This document shows, piece after piece, positions 1-9,274 of a stretch of DNA of 45,353 bases. Below the pieces are notes generated by a model. That model was given only the letters and a program-made list of their open reading frames with translations, did no database searches and had not been told where the DNA came from. This stretch comes from Pseudomonadota bacterium (GTDB lineage: Bacteria; Pseudomonadota; Gammaproteobacteria; Burkholderiales; Ferrovaceae), in contig JAGWIJ010000010.1 of the NCBI GenBank assembly GCA_028873535.1, positions 1-45,353 of the forward strand, in the 5' to 3' direction. Both the position numbers and the translations under genes were made by a program. Positions within the stretch are counted from its first letter, which is position 1, and each line of letters begins with the position of its first letter.

Positions 1-592
1 TGGCGGCCAGCGCCAGCCGCGTCGCCTCCAGCAGCGCCTGTTGCTGCTCGACGCCGGCCTGCAGGCCCTCGACCGCGCGGCGGTTGGCGCCGAACACGTC
101 GGGCGTGTAGCTCAGGTCCAGCTGGACGGTGTGCAGGGTGAACACATAGCTGGCGTCGGATAGCGGGCTCGCCAGCACGTTGGCGGTGCGCTGGCGCGAC
201 CCGGCATAGACGGCCTGCAGCTGGGGCGCGTAAAGGCCCTGCTGGGCACGCACGAAGGCCTCGGCCTGGCGCAAGGCCGCCTGTCCGGCCGCGACGCCCG
301 GGTGCTCGCGCAGGCTGCGTTCGATCAGCGCATCGAGGTCGGCGCTGCCGAAGGCCTGCCACCAGGCACCGGGTTTGGCTGGCGGGGCGGGCGCTGTCGC
401 CGTCGACGCGGCCGGCGCCGCAGCGCCCGGGTCGAGTGCATCGGCACCCGGCCGCACGCTGGCAGGCAGCCCCAGCTCGGGGCGGCGATAGTCCGGGCCG
501 GCGCTGCTGCACGCTGCCAGCCAGCCAGCGCACAGCAGCGCAGCCAGCCGGGCGGGCCGTGTCGATCGTGGAGTGGGCGGCAAAGGACTCAT
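1..592 (-). CDS. RND efflux outer-membrane channel lipoprotein, NodT family (partial)
   Basis: Outer-membrane factor of a tripartite efflux pump; it would form the TolC-like trimeric exit duct. The 197 visible residues are the N-terminal part and the gene runs off the left edge. A lipoprotein signal peptide ends in LAAC, with the lipidated Cys near residue 28. An Ala/Pro-rich stretch follows, then the family hallmarks WWQAFGSADLDALIERSL and LSYTPDVFGANRR, typical of NodT/OprM-type channels. The ATG at 592 overlaps the stop codon of the upstream pump gene as ATGA, so translation is probably coupled. Channel type is well supported. The substrate comes from the pump, not from this protein. A NodT-type lipoprotein beside an HME-RND pump is less usual than a CzcC-type channel. 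Confidence 0.9.
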   Translation of the reverse strand, partial: MSPLPPTPRSTRPARLAALLCAGWLAACSSAGPDYRRPELGLPASVRPGADALDPGAAAPAASTATAPAPPAKPGAWWQAFGSADLDALIERSLREHPGVAAGQAALRQAEAFVRAQQGLYAPQLQAVYAGSRQRTANVLASPLSDASYVFTLHTVQLDLSYTPDVFGANRRAVEGLQAGVEQQQALLEATRLALAA

Positions 593-3500
593 CGGTTCTT
601 GCGCTGGCGCGGATCGATCTTGCGGCGCTCGACATAGCGCTCGATCGAAAAATACAGGGTAGGCAGGATGAACAGGGTCAGCAAGGTCGACACGATCAGG
701 CCGCCCACCACCACAGTGGCCAGGCCGCGCTGCACGTCGGTGCCCACACCATGCGCCAGCGCCGCCGGAAGCATGCCGATCGAGGCCACGGTGGCGGTCA
801 TCAGCACCGGCCGCAGGCGCTCGCTGGCCGCCTCGATCACCGTCTCGTCAAGCGGCATGCCCTCGCCACGCACGCGGCGGAAGTTGGCCACCATGATGAT
901 GGCGTTCTGCACCGACACGCCGAACAGCGCGATGAAGCCGACCGCCGTGGCCACGTTGAGCGTCTCGCCGGTCAGGTGCACCGCGACCAGGCCGCCCAAC
1001 GTCGCCAGCGGCACCACGAACAGGATCAGCAGGGTCTGGCGCACCTTGCCGAACTGGAAGAACAGCAGCATGGCCATCGCCAGCAGCACCAGCGCCATGA
1101 TCACCACCAGGCGCTTCTGCGCGCGCTGCTGGTTCTCGAACTGTCCGGCCCACTCCAGGCGATGCGCCTGATGGTCGTACTTGACCTCGCTGTCGATGCG
1201 CGCCTGGGCCTCGTCCAGGTACGACATCAGGTCGCGATCGCGGTTGTCGATGCGCACCGTGATCTGGCGCTCATTGAGTTCGTGCGAAATGGTGCTCTGC
1301 CCGCTCTGCAGCGAGATGCGCGCCAGCTGCGACAGCGGCACCAGCGCACCACCGCTGCCGCGCACGGTGAGCTGGCCGAGCAGCGCAGGATCGGTCTTGG
1401 CGTCGCGCGGAAAGCGCACGCCGACGTTGTAGGTGCGGTCCTCGACAAACACCGGGATCACCGGCGCGCCGCCCACGCCAGTCTGGATCAGCGCCGCCAC
1501 ATCGGCCACGTTGACGCCGAAGCGCGCCGCGGCCTCGCGGTCGATGCGCACCACCATCTGCGGGATCGGCGGTTCCTGGAACAGCGAGGCCGAGGCGGTG
1601 CCGCGGATCGAATGCAGGATGTCGACGATCTGCTCGCCGATGCGCCGGTCCTCGGCCAGGTCCAGGCCGTACACGCGCAGCACCAGCGGGCTGTGCGCGC
1701 CGCCGATGGCGTCGTTGACACCGTCGATGATGGGCTGGCTGATGCCCACCGTCATGCCCGGCAACTGCTGCAGGCGCGCATTGACCTTGCGCACCAGCGC
1801 CGCCTTGTCCTCGCCGGCCGGCCAGCTGTCGTAAGGCTGCAGGCCCACCGGCGCCTCGATGTGCGAGGGCGTCCAGGGGTCGGTGCCGTCGTCGTTGCGT
1901 CCGAGCTGGGTGACGATGAAGCGGATCTCGGGGAATTCCAGCAGGGTGCGGCGCAGGTCGGCAGCCATCTCGCTGGCCTTGTCGAGCGAGATGCCGCTCG
2001 GCATGTCGACCTGCAGCCACAGCGAACCTTCGTCGAGCTCGGGCAGGAACTCGCGCCCCGCCGTGGCCGCCAGCATCACCACCACCACCAGCACCGCCAG
2101 GCTCACGGCATAGGCCATCCAGGTCTGGCGCAGCAGCAAGGACAGCACGCCGCGATAGCGCCCGGTCAGCCAGATCAGCGGCACGTTGCGGAAGATGCGG
2201 CCGGGCTTGCGCAGCGCCACGAAGGCCAGACCGGGGATCAGGGTCAGCGAACACAGCAGCGCACCGAACAGCGCATAGCCCACGGTCCAGGCCATCGGCG
2301 TGAACAGCTTGCCCTCGGCACGCTCGAAGGCGAACAGCGGGCAGTAGGCGGTGATGATCACCAGGGTCGCGAAAAAGATCGGCTGCGCCACGTGCGCGGT
2401 GGTCTCGAGCAGGTCCTGTTCGGTCAGCGTGGCCTCGGGTTCCTCCTCGCGCCGGCGCAGGATCGCCTCGGTCACCACGATGGCGCCATCGACGATGATG
2501 CCGAAGTCGATCGCGCCCAGCGACAGCAGGTTGGCCGGCATGTGCGACAAGGTCATGAAGATGAACACCGCCACCAGCGCCAGCGGGATCGCCACCGCGG
2601 CCACCAGCGCGCTGCGCGGACTGCCGAGGAACAGGATCAGCACCAGGCACACCAGACCCACGCCTTCGAGCACGGTGTGGGTGACCTTGTGCACGGTCAG
2701 GTGGACCAGGTCGTCGCGGTCGATGTAGGGCACCAGCTTCACCCCCATCGGCGCCAGGCGGCGCTGCAGCTCGGCGACCTTGGCGTGCACGCCTTCCAGC
2801 ACGCGCGAGGGATTCTCGTACTTGAGCATCAGCACGATGCCCTCGATGGTGTCGGGATTGTGGTCCTTGCCCAGGATGCCCTCGCGCTCCTGGTGGCCGA
2901 TCTGCAGCTTGCCCAGGTCGCGCACCAGCACCGGGCTGCCGTCCTTCTGGGTGACCACCACGGTGCCCAGATCGTCCAGGCTGTGGATCTGGCCGATGGC
3001 ACGCACCACATAGCCCTGCTCGCCGCGCACCACGCGCCCGCCGCCGGCGTTGACGCTGTTGCTGTTGATGGCGGCCACCACATCGTTCAGGGTCAGGTGG
3101 TATTCGCCCAGGCGCACCGGATCGAGCTCCAGTTGCAGTTCGCGCGTGAAGCCGCCGAAATTGGTCACGTCGACCACGCCCGCCACCCCCTTGAGCGCCG
3201 GGATCACGGTCCAGCGCTGCAGTTCGGACAGCTCCATCAGGTTGCGGGTGTCGGATTCCAGCGTGTAGCGCAGGATCTCGCCGCCCGGACCGGTCAAGGG
3301 GTTGAGCGAGGGCGCGACGCCCGCCGGCAGCGTCACGGCGCCCACGCGCTCGCTCACGCGCTGACGTGCGCTGTAGTCCTCGGTGCCGTCGCGAAACACC
3401 AGCGTGATCAGCGACAGCGCAAAAGTGCTGCTGGAGCGGATGGTGACCAGACCCGGCGTGTTGCGCAGCGCGCGCTCGAGCGGCACGGTGATCTGCTGCT

Positions 3501-3684
3501 CGACCTCCTCGGCCGCCAGCCCCGGCGCCTGGGTGCTCACCTGCGCGGTGACGTCGCCGATTTCCGGATAGGCTTCGACGGTCATGTTGATCCAGCACAC
3601 ATAGCCGTAGACCGCCAGCGCGAGCGCCACCACCCACGCCAGCGCGCGGCGCTTGAAGCACAACTCGATCAGCTGGTTAATCAT
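589..3684 (-). CDS. Heavy-metal efflux RND pump, CzcA/CusA family, divalent-cation type
   Basis: Inner-membrane proton/metal antiporter of 1031 residues, the usual length for heavy-metal RND pumps. TM1 lies near residues 13-33, followed by a large periplasmic porter domain, a TM2-6 block (about 335-500), a second porter domain and TM8-12 (about 860-1015). TM4 carries AIDFGIIVDGAIVVTE with D393, D399 and E406, spaced as the proton-relay acids D402/D408/E415 of CzcA. This DFGxxVDG form is known from Co/Zn/Cd/Ni exporters and differs from the CusA form in the second pump here. Divalent cations are therefore the likely substrate, but the exact ion cannot be read. It overlaps the adaptor gene upstream by 8 bases and the channel gene downstream by ATGA, forming an adaptor-pump-channel operon. 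Confidence 0.93.
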   Translation of the reverse strand: MINQLIELCFKRRALAWVVALALAVYGYVCWINMTVEAYPEIGDVTAQVSTQAPGLAAEEVEQQITVPLERALRNTPGLVTIRSSSTFALSLITLVFRDGTEDYSARQRVSERVGAVTLPAGVAPSLNPLTGPGGEILRYTLESDTRNLMELSELQRWTVIPALKGVAGVVDVTNFGGFTRELQLELDPVRLGEYHLTLNDVVAAINSNSVNAGGGRVVRGEQGYVVRAIGQIHSLDDLGTVVVTQKDGSPVLVRDLGKLQIGHQEREGILGKDHNPDTIEGIVLMLKYENPSRVLEGVHAKVAELQRRLAPMGVKLVPYIDRDDLVHLTVHKVTHTVLEGVGLVCLVLILFLGSPRSALVAAVAIPLALVAVFIFMTLSHMPANLLSLGAIDFGIIVDGAIVVTEAILRRREEEPEATLTEQDLLETTAHVAQPIFFATLVIITAYCPLFAFERAEGKLFTPMAWTVGYALFGALLCSLTLIPGLAFVALRKPGRIFRNVPLIWLTGRYRGVLSLLLRQTWMAYAVSLAVLVVVVMLAATAGREFLPELDEGSLWLQVDMPSGISLDKASEMAADLRRTLLEFPEIRFIVTQLGRNDDGTDPWTPSHIEAPVGLQPYDSWPAGEDKAALVRKVNARLQQLPGMTVGISQPIIDGVNDAIGGAHSPLVLRVYGLDLAEDRRIGEQIVDILHSIRGTASASLFQEPPIPQMVVRIDREAAARFGVNVADVAALIQTGVGGAPVIPVFVEDRTYNVGVRFPRDAKTDPALLGQLTVRGSGGALVPLSQLARISLQSGQSTISHELNERQITVRIDNRDRDLMSYLDEAQARIDSEVKYDHQAHRLEWAGQFENQQRAQKRLVVIMALVLLAMAMLLFFQFGKVRQTLLILFVVPLATLGGLVAVHLTGETLNVATAVGFIALFGVSVQNAIIMVANFRRVRGEGMPLDETVIEAASERLRPVLMTATVASIGMLPAALAHGVGTDVQRGLATVVVGGLIVSTLLTLFILPTLYFSIERYVERRKIDPRQRKNR

Positions 3685-4816
3685 TCAGCAGCACGCCCCC
3701 ACGCACGATGACGTGCTGGCCGGCGCGCAGGCCTTTGACGATACGCACGCCGCTCGCGTCCTCGCTGCCGGTCTCGACCACGCGGCGTTCGAACTGCCAC
3801 GGCGCCACCTCGATGAACACCGAGATGCTGTCGTTGACCATCACCAGCGCCGAGGCGGGCACGCGCACCTGGCGCGCGCGCGGAATGACCAGGGTCGCCG
3901 TGCCGTACATGTTGGGGCGCAGGCGTCCTTCAGGATTGGCAAAGGGCACGCGCACCCGGGTGCGACGCGTGTCGGGATCGAGCACGGCGGCGAGCGTCGC
4001 CACCTTGCCGTGCAGCACCTGGTCCGGGAAAGCCGCCATGCGCACGTCGACCGCCTGGCCGCTGCGCACCTGCGCCAGCAGGTCCTCCGGCACCTGGGCC
4101 GCCACCCACAGCTGGTCGAGGTTGCTGATGGTCACCAGGGCCGCGGTGGGATCGGCGATGAAGCCGCCGGCAGCGCTGCTGACCGCAGTCACCACGCCGG
4201 CGATCGGCGCATTCAGCGCCAGGCGCGGCGCGTCCGGCAGTTGCGCGGGATCGAGTCCGAGCGCGCGCAGGCGCTCCGCCGCACGTTCGCGCTCGGCCTG
4301 CGCCTGCGCCAGCGCGCTGTGCGCCTGCTCCAGGTCCTTGCCGGCGTTGCCGCCCGCTTCCAGCACCGCGGCGGCGCGTGCATGCGCCTTGTGCGCCAGT
4401 TCCTCGGCATCGACCGCCTTGCGGTAGTCGGCGAAGGCCTGGGTCAGGTCAGGCGAGTTGATCTCGGCCACCAGCTGGCCGCGCGCGACGCGGTCGCCCA
4501 GGTGCACCGCCAGCCGCAGCAGGCGGCCGGTGAGCGGTGGCAGCACGTTGGCACTGCGAGCGGGATCGGCCTCGACCACCGCCGGCACCGAGACGCGGTC
4601 CGGCACGGCATCGTCGTGGACTTCGGCCACGGCGATGCGCTCGCGCAGCGGTGAGCCCTGCGGAATGGTGTAGCGCTGGCCGTCACGCGTGAACATCGAA
4701 CCGCGCGGCTCGGCGGCATGGCCGGCCGTCAGCGCTGGCGGGGCCTGCAGGCAGAGCAGGGTCAGGAGCAGGCACCGGCTGAGCCGGCCTGCAGCGCCGT
4801 TGGGGATGCAGTTCAT
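3677..4816 (-). CDS. RND periplasmic adaptor (membrane fusion protein), HlyD/CzcB-like
   Basis: A 379-residue periplasmic adaptor linking the pump to the outer-membrane channel. An N-terminal signal sequence (about residues 1-35, hydrophobic LLLTLLCLQAPPALTAG) is followed by a barrel-sandwich half (VLPPLTGRLLRLAVHLGDRVARGQLVAEI), an alpha-hairpin rich in Ala/Glu (about 125-185), the second lipoyl half (LNAPIAGVVTAVSSAAGGFI), a beta-barrel domain and a membrane-proximal domain ending GLRAGQHVIVRGGVLLND. It is the first gene of the operon, and its stop lies inside the start of the pump gene. No Cys/Met-rich or HMBD metal-binding segment is visible, unlike the CusB in this window. Family assignment is firm. 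The metal is unknown. Confidence 0.9.
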   Translation of the reverse strand: MNCIPNGAAGRLSRCLLLTLLCLQAPPALTAGHAAEPRGSMFTRDGQRYTIPQGSPLRERIAVAEVHDDAVPDRVSVPAVVEADPARSANVLPPLTGRLLRLAVHLGDRVARGQLVAEINSPDLTQAFADYRKAVDAEELAHKAHARAAAVLEAGGNAGKDLEQAHSALAQAQAERERAAERLRALGLDPAQLPDAPRLALNAPIAGVVTAVSSAAGGFIADPTAALVTISNLDQLWVAAQVPEDLLAQVRSGQAVDVRMAAFPDQVLHGKVATLAAVLDPDTRRTRVRVPFANPEGRLRPNMYGTATLVIPRARQVRVPASALVMVNDSISVFIEVAPWQFERRVVETGSEDASGVRIVKGLRAGQHVIVRGGVLLND

Positions 4817-4945
4817 GTGGGACTTCCTCGCCGGGTGCGCCAGCCCCGGGATGCATGGATCGACAAGACGCAGGCGATTGTAAGGGCAGGCCGGGCGCCC
4901 CGATGTGACAGAATCATGACGGACCGCGCAAGCCAGCGGCGTGCG

Positions 4946-6082
4946 TCAGTCCGCGGCGATCAGGTCGTCGGCACCGTAGCCGCGCAACAGGCGGCGCGCG
5001 GCGCGCGACGGTCGCACGATGCGCAGCGCGCGCGCACTGGCGGCCAGCCGGCCCTGGCAGACCAGCAGCTGACCGGCGCACAGCGGGCACAGCCAGGCGA
5101 GCTGCGACAGGTCGAGTGTCAGCACGGACGCGCTCGTGTCCGCTGCCAGGTGCGCGAGTTCGCGTTCCAGCAAGCCGTCAGCGTCGCCTTGCCAGGCGCC
5201 GGCCATGCGTGCGCTGCCGGCGCCGAGCGGCTGCCAGTCCGCCGTCGCGTCCGCGCGCGGCGCATGCCAGCGCTGCCACAGCAGCAGCGGCGCGACGCGT
5301 GTGGCGAGCAGACCCAGCAGACGCAGCCCGTCGCGGCCGTAGCGCTGCCACAGTGCCGGTTCCTGCACGATGCGCCAGATCCATTCGATGCCGCCACGTG
5401 CCACCCAGGGCGGTGCTCGCCGCACATCGCCGGCCACGAAATTGACCACCGCGCCCAGATGGGTCACCCAGTCGGCCTGCAACTGCGCATGGTTGCGCAC
5501 CACCCAGGTCTGGCCACGCAGGGCGCCGAGCGACACCACCACCAGGTTGGCGCGTGCCGCGCGCACCGGCGCCAGCAAGGCCGCGGCACTCATGCTGTCG
5601 AGATCGCCACGGCCCGGGTTGAGCCCGCCGGCGCCGGACAGCGCGCCGCCTTTGGCACCCAGCGCGGCACTGGCGCGTTCGGCGACATCGCCCTGGCCGC
5701 CGAAGAAGAACACCCGCCAGGGGCGCGCGCCGGCACGCAAGCCCTCGAACAGGTCGGCACCGCTGACGCGTTCCGGGAACGCGATGCCGGTCAGGCGTCC
5801 GAGCAGCACCAGCGGCATGCCATCGACCACGCTGAGCGCGCTGGCCAGCACCGATGCGCGCAGGCAGGCATGGTCACGCGCCAGCATCACCCAATTGACA
5901 TTGGGCGTGGACAGGATGGCACCACTGCCGGGCGGCTCGGCGCGCATGCGCGCGCACGCCTGCTGCAGATCGATCAGGTCGAACGGCAGTCCGAGCAGGC
6001 AGGCAACGCGGCGCCGGGCGGGCGGTGCCAGGGTGGCTGGCCGCCGGCCGCCGTCAGGCGCGGGAAAGGAAGAGGCGTTCAT
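4946..6082 (-). CDS. WecG/TagA/CpsF-family glycosyltransferase fused to a STAS-like domain
   Basis: Residues 25-255 match the WecG/TagA/CpsF (GT26) fold, which transfers a sugar such as N-acetylmannosamine(uronate) to a lipid-linked acceptor during envelope polysaccharide synthesis. Visible motifs are ILSTPNVNWVMLARDH, VVDGMPLV (Asp in the position of the proposed catalytic base), ERVSGADLFEGL, VFFFGG and NFVAGDVRRAPPWVARGGIEWIWRI near the C-terminal membrane-association segment. Residues about 288-378 are additional and resemble a STAS domain: an alternating hydrophobic strand VLTLDLSQLAWLCPLCAGQLL and a final RIVRPSRAARRLLRGYGADDLI. The Ser/Thr usually phosphorylated in STAS antagonists is replaced by LCPLCAG. 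The gene is divergent from the GT2 gene. The fusion is clearly one frame; the STAS call is by pattern only. Confidence 0.82.
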   Translation of the reverse strand: MNASSFPAPDGGRRPATLAPPARRRVACLLGLPFDLIDLQQACARMRAEPPGSGAILSTPNVNWVMLARDHACLRASVLASALSVVDGMPLVLLGRLTGIAFPERVSGADLFEGLRAGARPWRVFFFGGQGDVAERASAALGAKGGALSGAGGLNPGRGDLDSMSAAALLAPVRAARANLVVVSLGALRGQTWVVRNHAQLQADWVTHLGAVVNFVAGDVRRAPPWVARGGIEWIWRIVQEPALWQRYGRDGLRLLGLLATRVAPLLLWQRWHAPRADATADWQPLGAGSARMAGAWQGDADGLLERELAHLAADTSASVLTLDLSQLAWLCPLCAGQLLVCQGRLAASARALRIVRPSRAARRLLRGYGADDLIAAD

Positions 6083-6334
6083 GGCGAATGGATGTCATCG
6101 GGCCGCAAGAGTCTGCGCGCAAGATATTACGGGTTCAGCGGCCTCGAGCGGACGCGTAATGGCTTTCCACAATCACGTCCGCTTGCGGCGGGGCAGTCGA
6201 TTCTCAACCATGGGAGAATTGCCGCCTGCGTGCCGCAGCCACGCCAACCTTGTGCTTTCCCAGAGATCCCGGACCGCTTCCTTGCTGCGCCATCGATTCA
6301 TCGAACCGTTCCCCTGCCCCTGCGGACAGCGGCC

Positions 6335-7516
6335 ATGCTGACCCTGGCCTGGCTGCTGCTGATCCTGCTCGCGCTGGTGGCAGTGCCCATGGCGGCCTAC
6401 CTCGCGCTGCTGACCGTGCTCAGCGGGCGGTGCGCGCCGCCTGCGCAGGCCGCCGCCACGCCGAATTTCGCGGTGGTGGTGCCGGCACACGACGAAGCCG
6501 CCGGCATCGCCGCCGCCATCGCCAGTCTGCGCGCGCTCGCCTGGCCCCAGCATGCGGTGCGCGTGGTGGTGGTCGCCGACAACTGCAGCGACGACACGGC
6601 GGCCATCGCGCGTGACGCTGGCGCCCAGGTGATCGAACGCCACGACGACCGGCTGCGCGGCAAGGGCTATGCGCTGGCGTTCGCGTTCGAACACCTGCTG
6701 GCGGAAGGCTGGGCGCAGGCGCTGGTCGTGATCGATGCCGACAGCGAGGTCGACGCCCACCTGCTGCAGGCGCTGGCGGCGCGGCTGGCGGTCGGCGCCG
6801 AAGCCATCCAGACGCACTACGGCGTCACCAATGCCAATGCCGCCTGGCGCACGCGGCTGATGGCCATCGCGCTGGGCGCCTTCCATCGTCTGCGCTCGCG
6901 CGCGCGCGAGCGCCTCGGCCTGTCGTGCGGAATCCGCGGCAACGGCTGGTGCGTCACGCCCCAGGCGCTGCAGCGCGTGCCCTATCGCGCCTTTTCGCTG
7001 GCCGAGGATGCCGAATTCGGGATCGACCTGGGGCTGGCCGGGCTGCGCGTGCACTATGTCGACGAAGCCGAGGTGCGCGCCGAGATGGTCACCGGCGAAG
7101 CCGCTGCACGCTCGCAGCGGCAGCGCTGGGAGCACGGCCGCGGCGGCCTGATCCGTTCACGGCTGCCACGGCTGCTCAAGGCCAGCTGCAGCCCTGCGCG
7201 GCGGGTTCCGCTCGATCTCGCCTGCGACCTGCTGGTGCTGCCGCTGTCCAGCCTGGTGCTGGCCTCGATGCTGCTGCTCGGCCTGGGCGGCGCACTGACG
7301 ACGGCCGGTGCCGATCGGCTGGCGCTGCTGCCCGGCCTGTTCTGCCTGCTGGCCGCCACGCTGTACGTGCTGCGCGGCTGGCAGCTGTCCGGTGTCGGCG
7401 CGCGCGGTGCGTTCGATCTGGCTGGCGCGCCGGTCTACATCGCCTGGAAGCTGCTGCTCAAGCTGCGCCCGCACGCCGCCGACAAATGGGTGCGCACGAC
7501 GCGCGAACAGCGCTGA
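6335..7516 (+). CDS. Membrane-anchored family 2 glycosyltransferase
   Basis: A 393-residue processive-type GT2 enzyme. An N-terminal transmembrane helix (about 2-28, LAWLLLILLALVAVPMAAYLALL) precedes the GT-A domain with VVVPAHDEA (nucleotide-sugar binding), VVADNCSDDT, VIDADSEVD (DxD metal-binding motif), SLAEDAEFGIDL (ED of the acceptor site) and QRQRW (QxxRW). Two or three C-terminal helices (about 290-350) end the protein. These motifs are shared with GlcNAc, chitin and hyaluronan synthase-like enzymes, so it probably extends or initiates an exopolysaccharide or lipid-linked glycan. I chose the ATG at 6335 because it starts directly before the first helix; the frame is open much further upstream without homology. 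Its divergent partner is the WecG-type gene, which supports a role in envelope glycans. Confidence 0.87.
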   Translation: MLTLAWLLLILLALVAVPMAAYLALLTVLSGRCAPPAQAAATPNFAVVVPAHDEAAGIAAAIASLRALAWPQHAVRVVVVADNCSDDTAAIARDAGAQVIERHDDRLRGKGYALAFAFEHLLAEGWAQALVVIDADSEVDAHLLQALAARLAVGAEAIQTHYGVTNANAAWRTRLMAIALGAFHRLRSRARERLGLSCGIRGNGWCVTPQALQRVPYRAFSLAEDAEFGIDLGLAGLRVHYVDEAEVRAEMVTGEAAARSQRQRWEHGRGGLIRSRLPRLLKASCSPARRVPLDLACDLLVLPLSSLVLASMLLLGLGGALTTAGADRLALLPGLFCLLAATLYVLRGWQLSGVGARGAFDLAGAPVYIAWKLLLKLRPHAADKWVRTTREQR

Positions 7517-7565
7517 AGCCGGCACCGCGCCCGGCCGCGGCTGGCGGCGCGCCGGCCGGGACCGC

Positions 7566-8411
7566 TCAGCCGCCGTGCTCGTCCGGTGCGGCAGCGCTGT
7601 CGGTGGACGCCGACGGTGCAGCGGCATTGGCGCTGCGCTGGACCACTGCCAGCAATTGCGCGAACAGCTTGGGCGAACCGCACACCACATCGCTGCCTTC
7701 CAGCCAGTTCTCGCCGCCCTGCCAGTCGCTGACCAGCCCCCCCGCCTCCAGCACCATCAGGGCGCCGGCTGCCATGTCCCACGGCTTGAGGCCGATTTCC
7801 CAAAAGCCGTCCAGACGGCCGGCCGCCACATAGGCCAGATCGAGCGCCGCGGCGCCGGCACGCCGCACGCCGGGGGCACGCACCATGATCTCGCGCAGGA
7901 TGCGCAGGTAGCGCGTCAGATGGCGCGACTCGCCAAACGGCAGTCCGGTGCCGATCAGGCCCTCTTCCAGCCGGTCGACCCGGCTCACGCGGATGCGGCG
8001 TTCATTGAGGAAGGCGCCGGTGCCGCGCGAAGCGGTGAACAGATCGTTGTGCACCGGATCGTAGATCACGCCGTGCTGGATCTGTCCGCGGTACTGGCAG
8101 GCAATGCTGACGGCGTACTGCGGAAAGCCGTGGATGAAATTGGTGGTGCCGTCGAGCGGATCGATGATCCAGCGGAACTCGGCCGTGTCAGTGCCGGAGA
8201 AGCCGCTCTCCTCTGCTAAGATGGCGTGATCGGGATAGGCGTCGCGCAGCACATCGATGATCGCCTGTTCGGACGCACGGTCGACTTCGGTCACGAAGTC
8301 CATCGGCTGCTTGCGCGCCACGGCGATGCGGTCGAGATTGAGCGCCCCGCGGTTGATCACCTGGCCGGCACGGCGTGCCGCCTTGACGGCCGTATTGATC
8401 ATCGGATGCAT
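7566..8411 (-). CDS. suhB: Inositol-1-monophosphatase / Nus-complex factor SuhB
   Basis: A 281-residue Mg-dependent phosphatase of the IMPase family that hydrolyses myo-inositol 1-phosphate. In Proteobacteria SuhB also joins the ribosomal-RNA antitermination complex. Metal-binding motifs are in place: AEESG (E67/E68), WIIDPLDGTTNFIHG (D84 and D87) and WDMAAGALMVLEAGG near the C-terminus. The C-terminal 25 residues are Ala/Ser-rich and probably disordered, slightly longer than in E. coli. It lies back to back with trmJ, with 38 bases between the two start codons, the arrangement common in Beta- and Gammaproteobacteria. Confidence 0.95.
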   Translation of the reverse strand: MHPMINTAVKAARRAGQVINRGALNLDRIAVARKQPMDFVTEVDRASEQAIIDVLRDAYPDHAILAEESGFSGTDTAEFRWIIDPLDGTTNFIHGFPQYAVSIACQYRGQIQHGVIYDPVHNDLFTASRGTGAFLNERRIRVSRVDRLEEGLIGTGLPFGESRHLTRYLRILREIMVRAPGVRRAGAAALDLAYVAAGRLDGFWEIGLKPWDMAAGALMVLEAGGLVSDWQGGENWLEGSDVVCGSPKLFAQLLAVVQRSANAAAPSASTDSAAAPDEHGG

Positions 8412-8449
8412 ATCAGAACTCGCCCCATCACTAAACTGTCCATACTAGC

Positions 8450-9250
8450 ATGAGCCTTCCCATTGCCGCCCCGCATCCCGCCAGGGTGCGTGTGATCCTG
8501 TGCAGCACCACCCATCCCGGCAACATCGGCGCCACCGCGCGTGCCATGAAGACCATGGGACTGCGCGATCTGCGCCTGGTGACCCCACGGCGTTTCCCGG
8601 ACGAGGATGCCACGGCACGCGCGGTCGGCGCCGCCGACCTGCTCGACACGGCGCAGGTGTGCGCCAGCCTTGACGAAGCGCTGGCAGGCTGCCGTTTCAT
8701 CGTGGGCATGAGCGCGCGCCGCCGCGACCTGTCGCACGACGTGCTGTCGCTGCGTGCCTCGACCCTGCGCTGTGCCGCCGAACTGGCGGCAGCCGAGGGC
8801 GACGCGGCCTATGTGTTCGGCACCGAGATGTCGGGATTGTCCAACGAGGAACTGGAACGCTGCACGGTACTCGCCAACATCCCGACCAATCCGGATTTCG
8901 GTTCACTCAACCTGGGCTCCGCCGTCCAACTGGCCGCCTACGAACTGCGCCAGGCCATGCTGGGCGACACGCCCCTGCAGCCATATGCCCAGCCGCTGGC
9001 GCGCCACGAGGATGTCGAGGCGCTGTTCGTCCATCTCGAACGCACCTTGCACACCACCGGCTTCCTGCGCCCGGAACGCCCCAAGCGCCTGATGGAACGC
9101 CTGCGCCGCCTGCTCACGCGCACGCGCCTGGAGCACGAAGAAGTGAGCCTGCTGCGCGGACTGCTGCGCTCGTTCGAAATCACCGCCGCAGGCACTGCCG
9201 GCAACACCCTGGAAGCGCGGACCGACTCGGCGGATAATGAATCCCGTTAG
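8450..9250 (+). CDS. trmJ: tRNA (cytidine/uridine-32-2'-O)-methyltransferase TrmJ
   Basis: A SPOUT-class methyltransferase of 266 residues that 2'-O-methylates position 32 of tRNA anticodon loops using S-adenosylmethionine. The N-terminal SPOUT domain shows HPGNIGATARAMKTMGL and the knot motifs FGTEMSGLSNEEL and NPDFGSLNLGSAVQLAAYEL, which bind the cofactor. The C-terminal segment (about 180-245, HTTGFLRPERPKRLMERLRRLLTRTRLEHEEVSLLRGLL) is the helical extension characteristic of TrmJ. It is divergent from suhB and 24 bases upstream of iscA, probably in one transcript with it. Confidence 0.95.
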   Translation: MSLPIAAPHPARVRVILCSTTHPGNIGATARAMKTMGLRDLRLVTPRRFPDEDATARAVGAADLLDTAQVCASLDEALAGCRFIVGMSARRRDLSHDVLSLRASTLRCAAELAAAEGDAAYVFGTEMSGLSNEELERCTVLANIPTNPDFGSLNLGSAVQLAAYELRQAMLGDTPLQPYAQPLARHEDVEALFVHLERTLHTTGFLRPERPKRLMERLRRLLTRTRLEHEEVSLLRGLLRSFEITAAGTAGNTLEARTDSADNESR

Positions 9251-9274
9251 CATCACCCGATTGAGGAAATCCAC

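Noticed and set aside
436-3711. Open frame of 1091 codons on the plus strand
   Set aside because: It is antisense to the RND pump, is dominated by His/Arg/Gln/Ala from reversed GC-rich codons, and has no family motif.
6200-6219. Inverted repeat ATTCTC/GAGAAT between the two glycosyltransferase genes
   Set aside because: Only six bases per arm with an eight-base loop and no promoter or T-run to give it meaning. The rest of the 252-base gap shows no gene.
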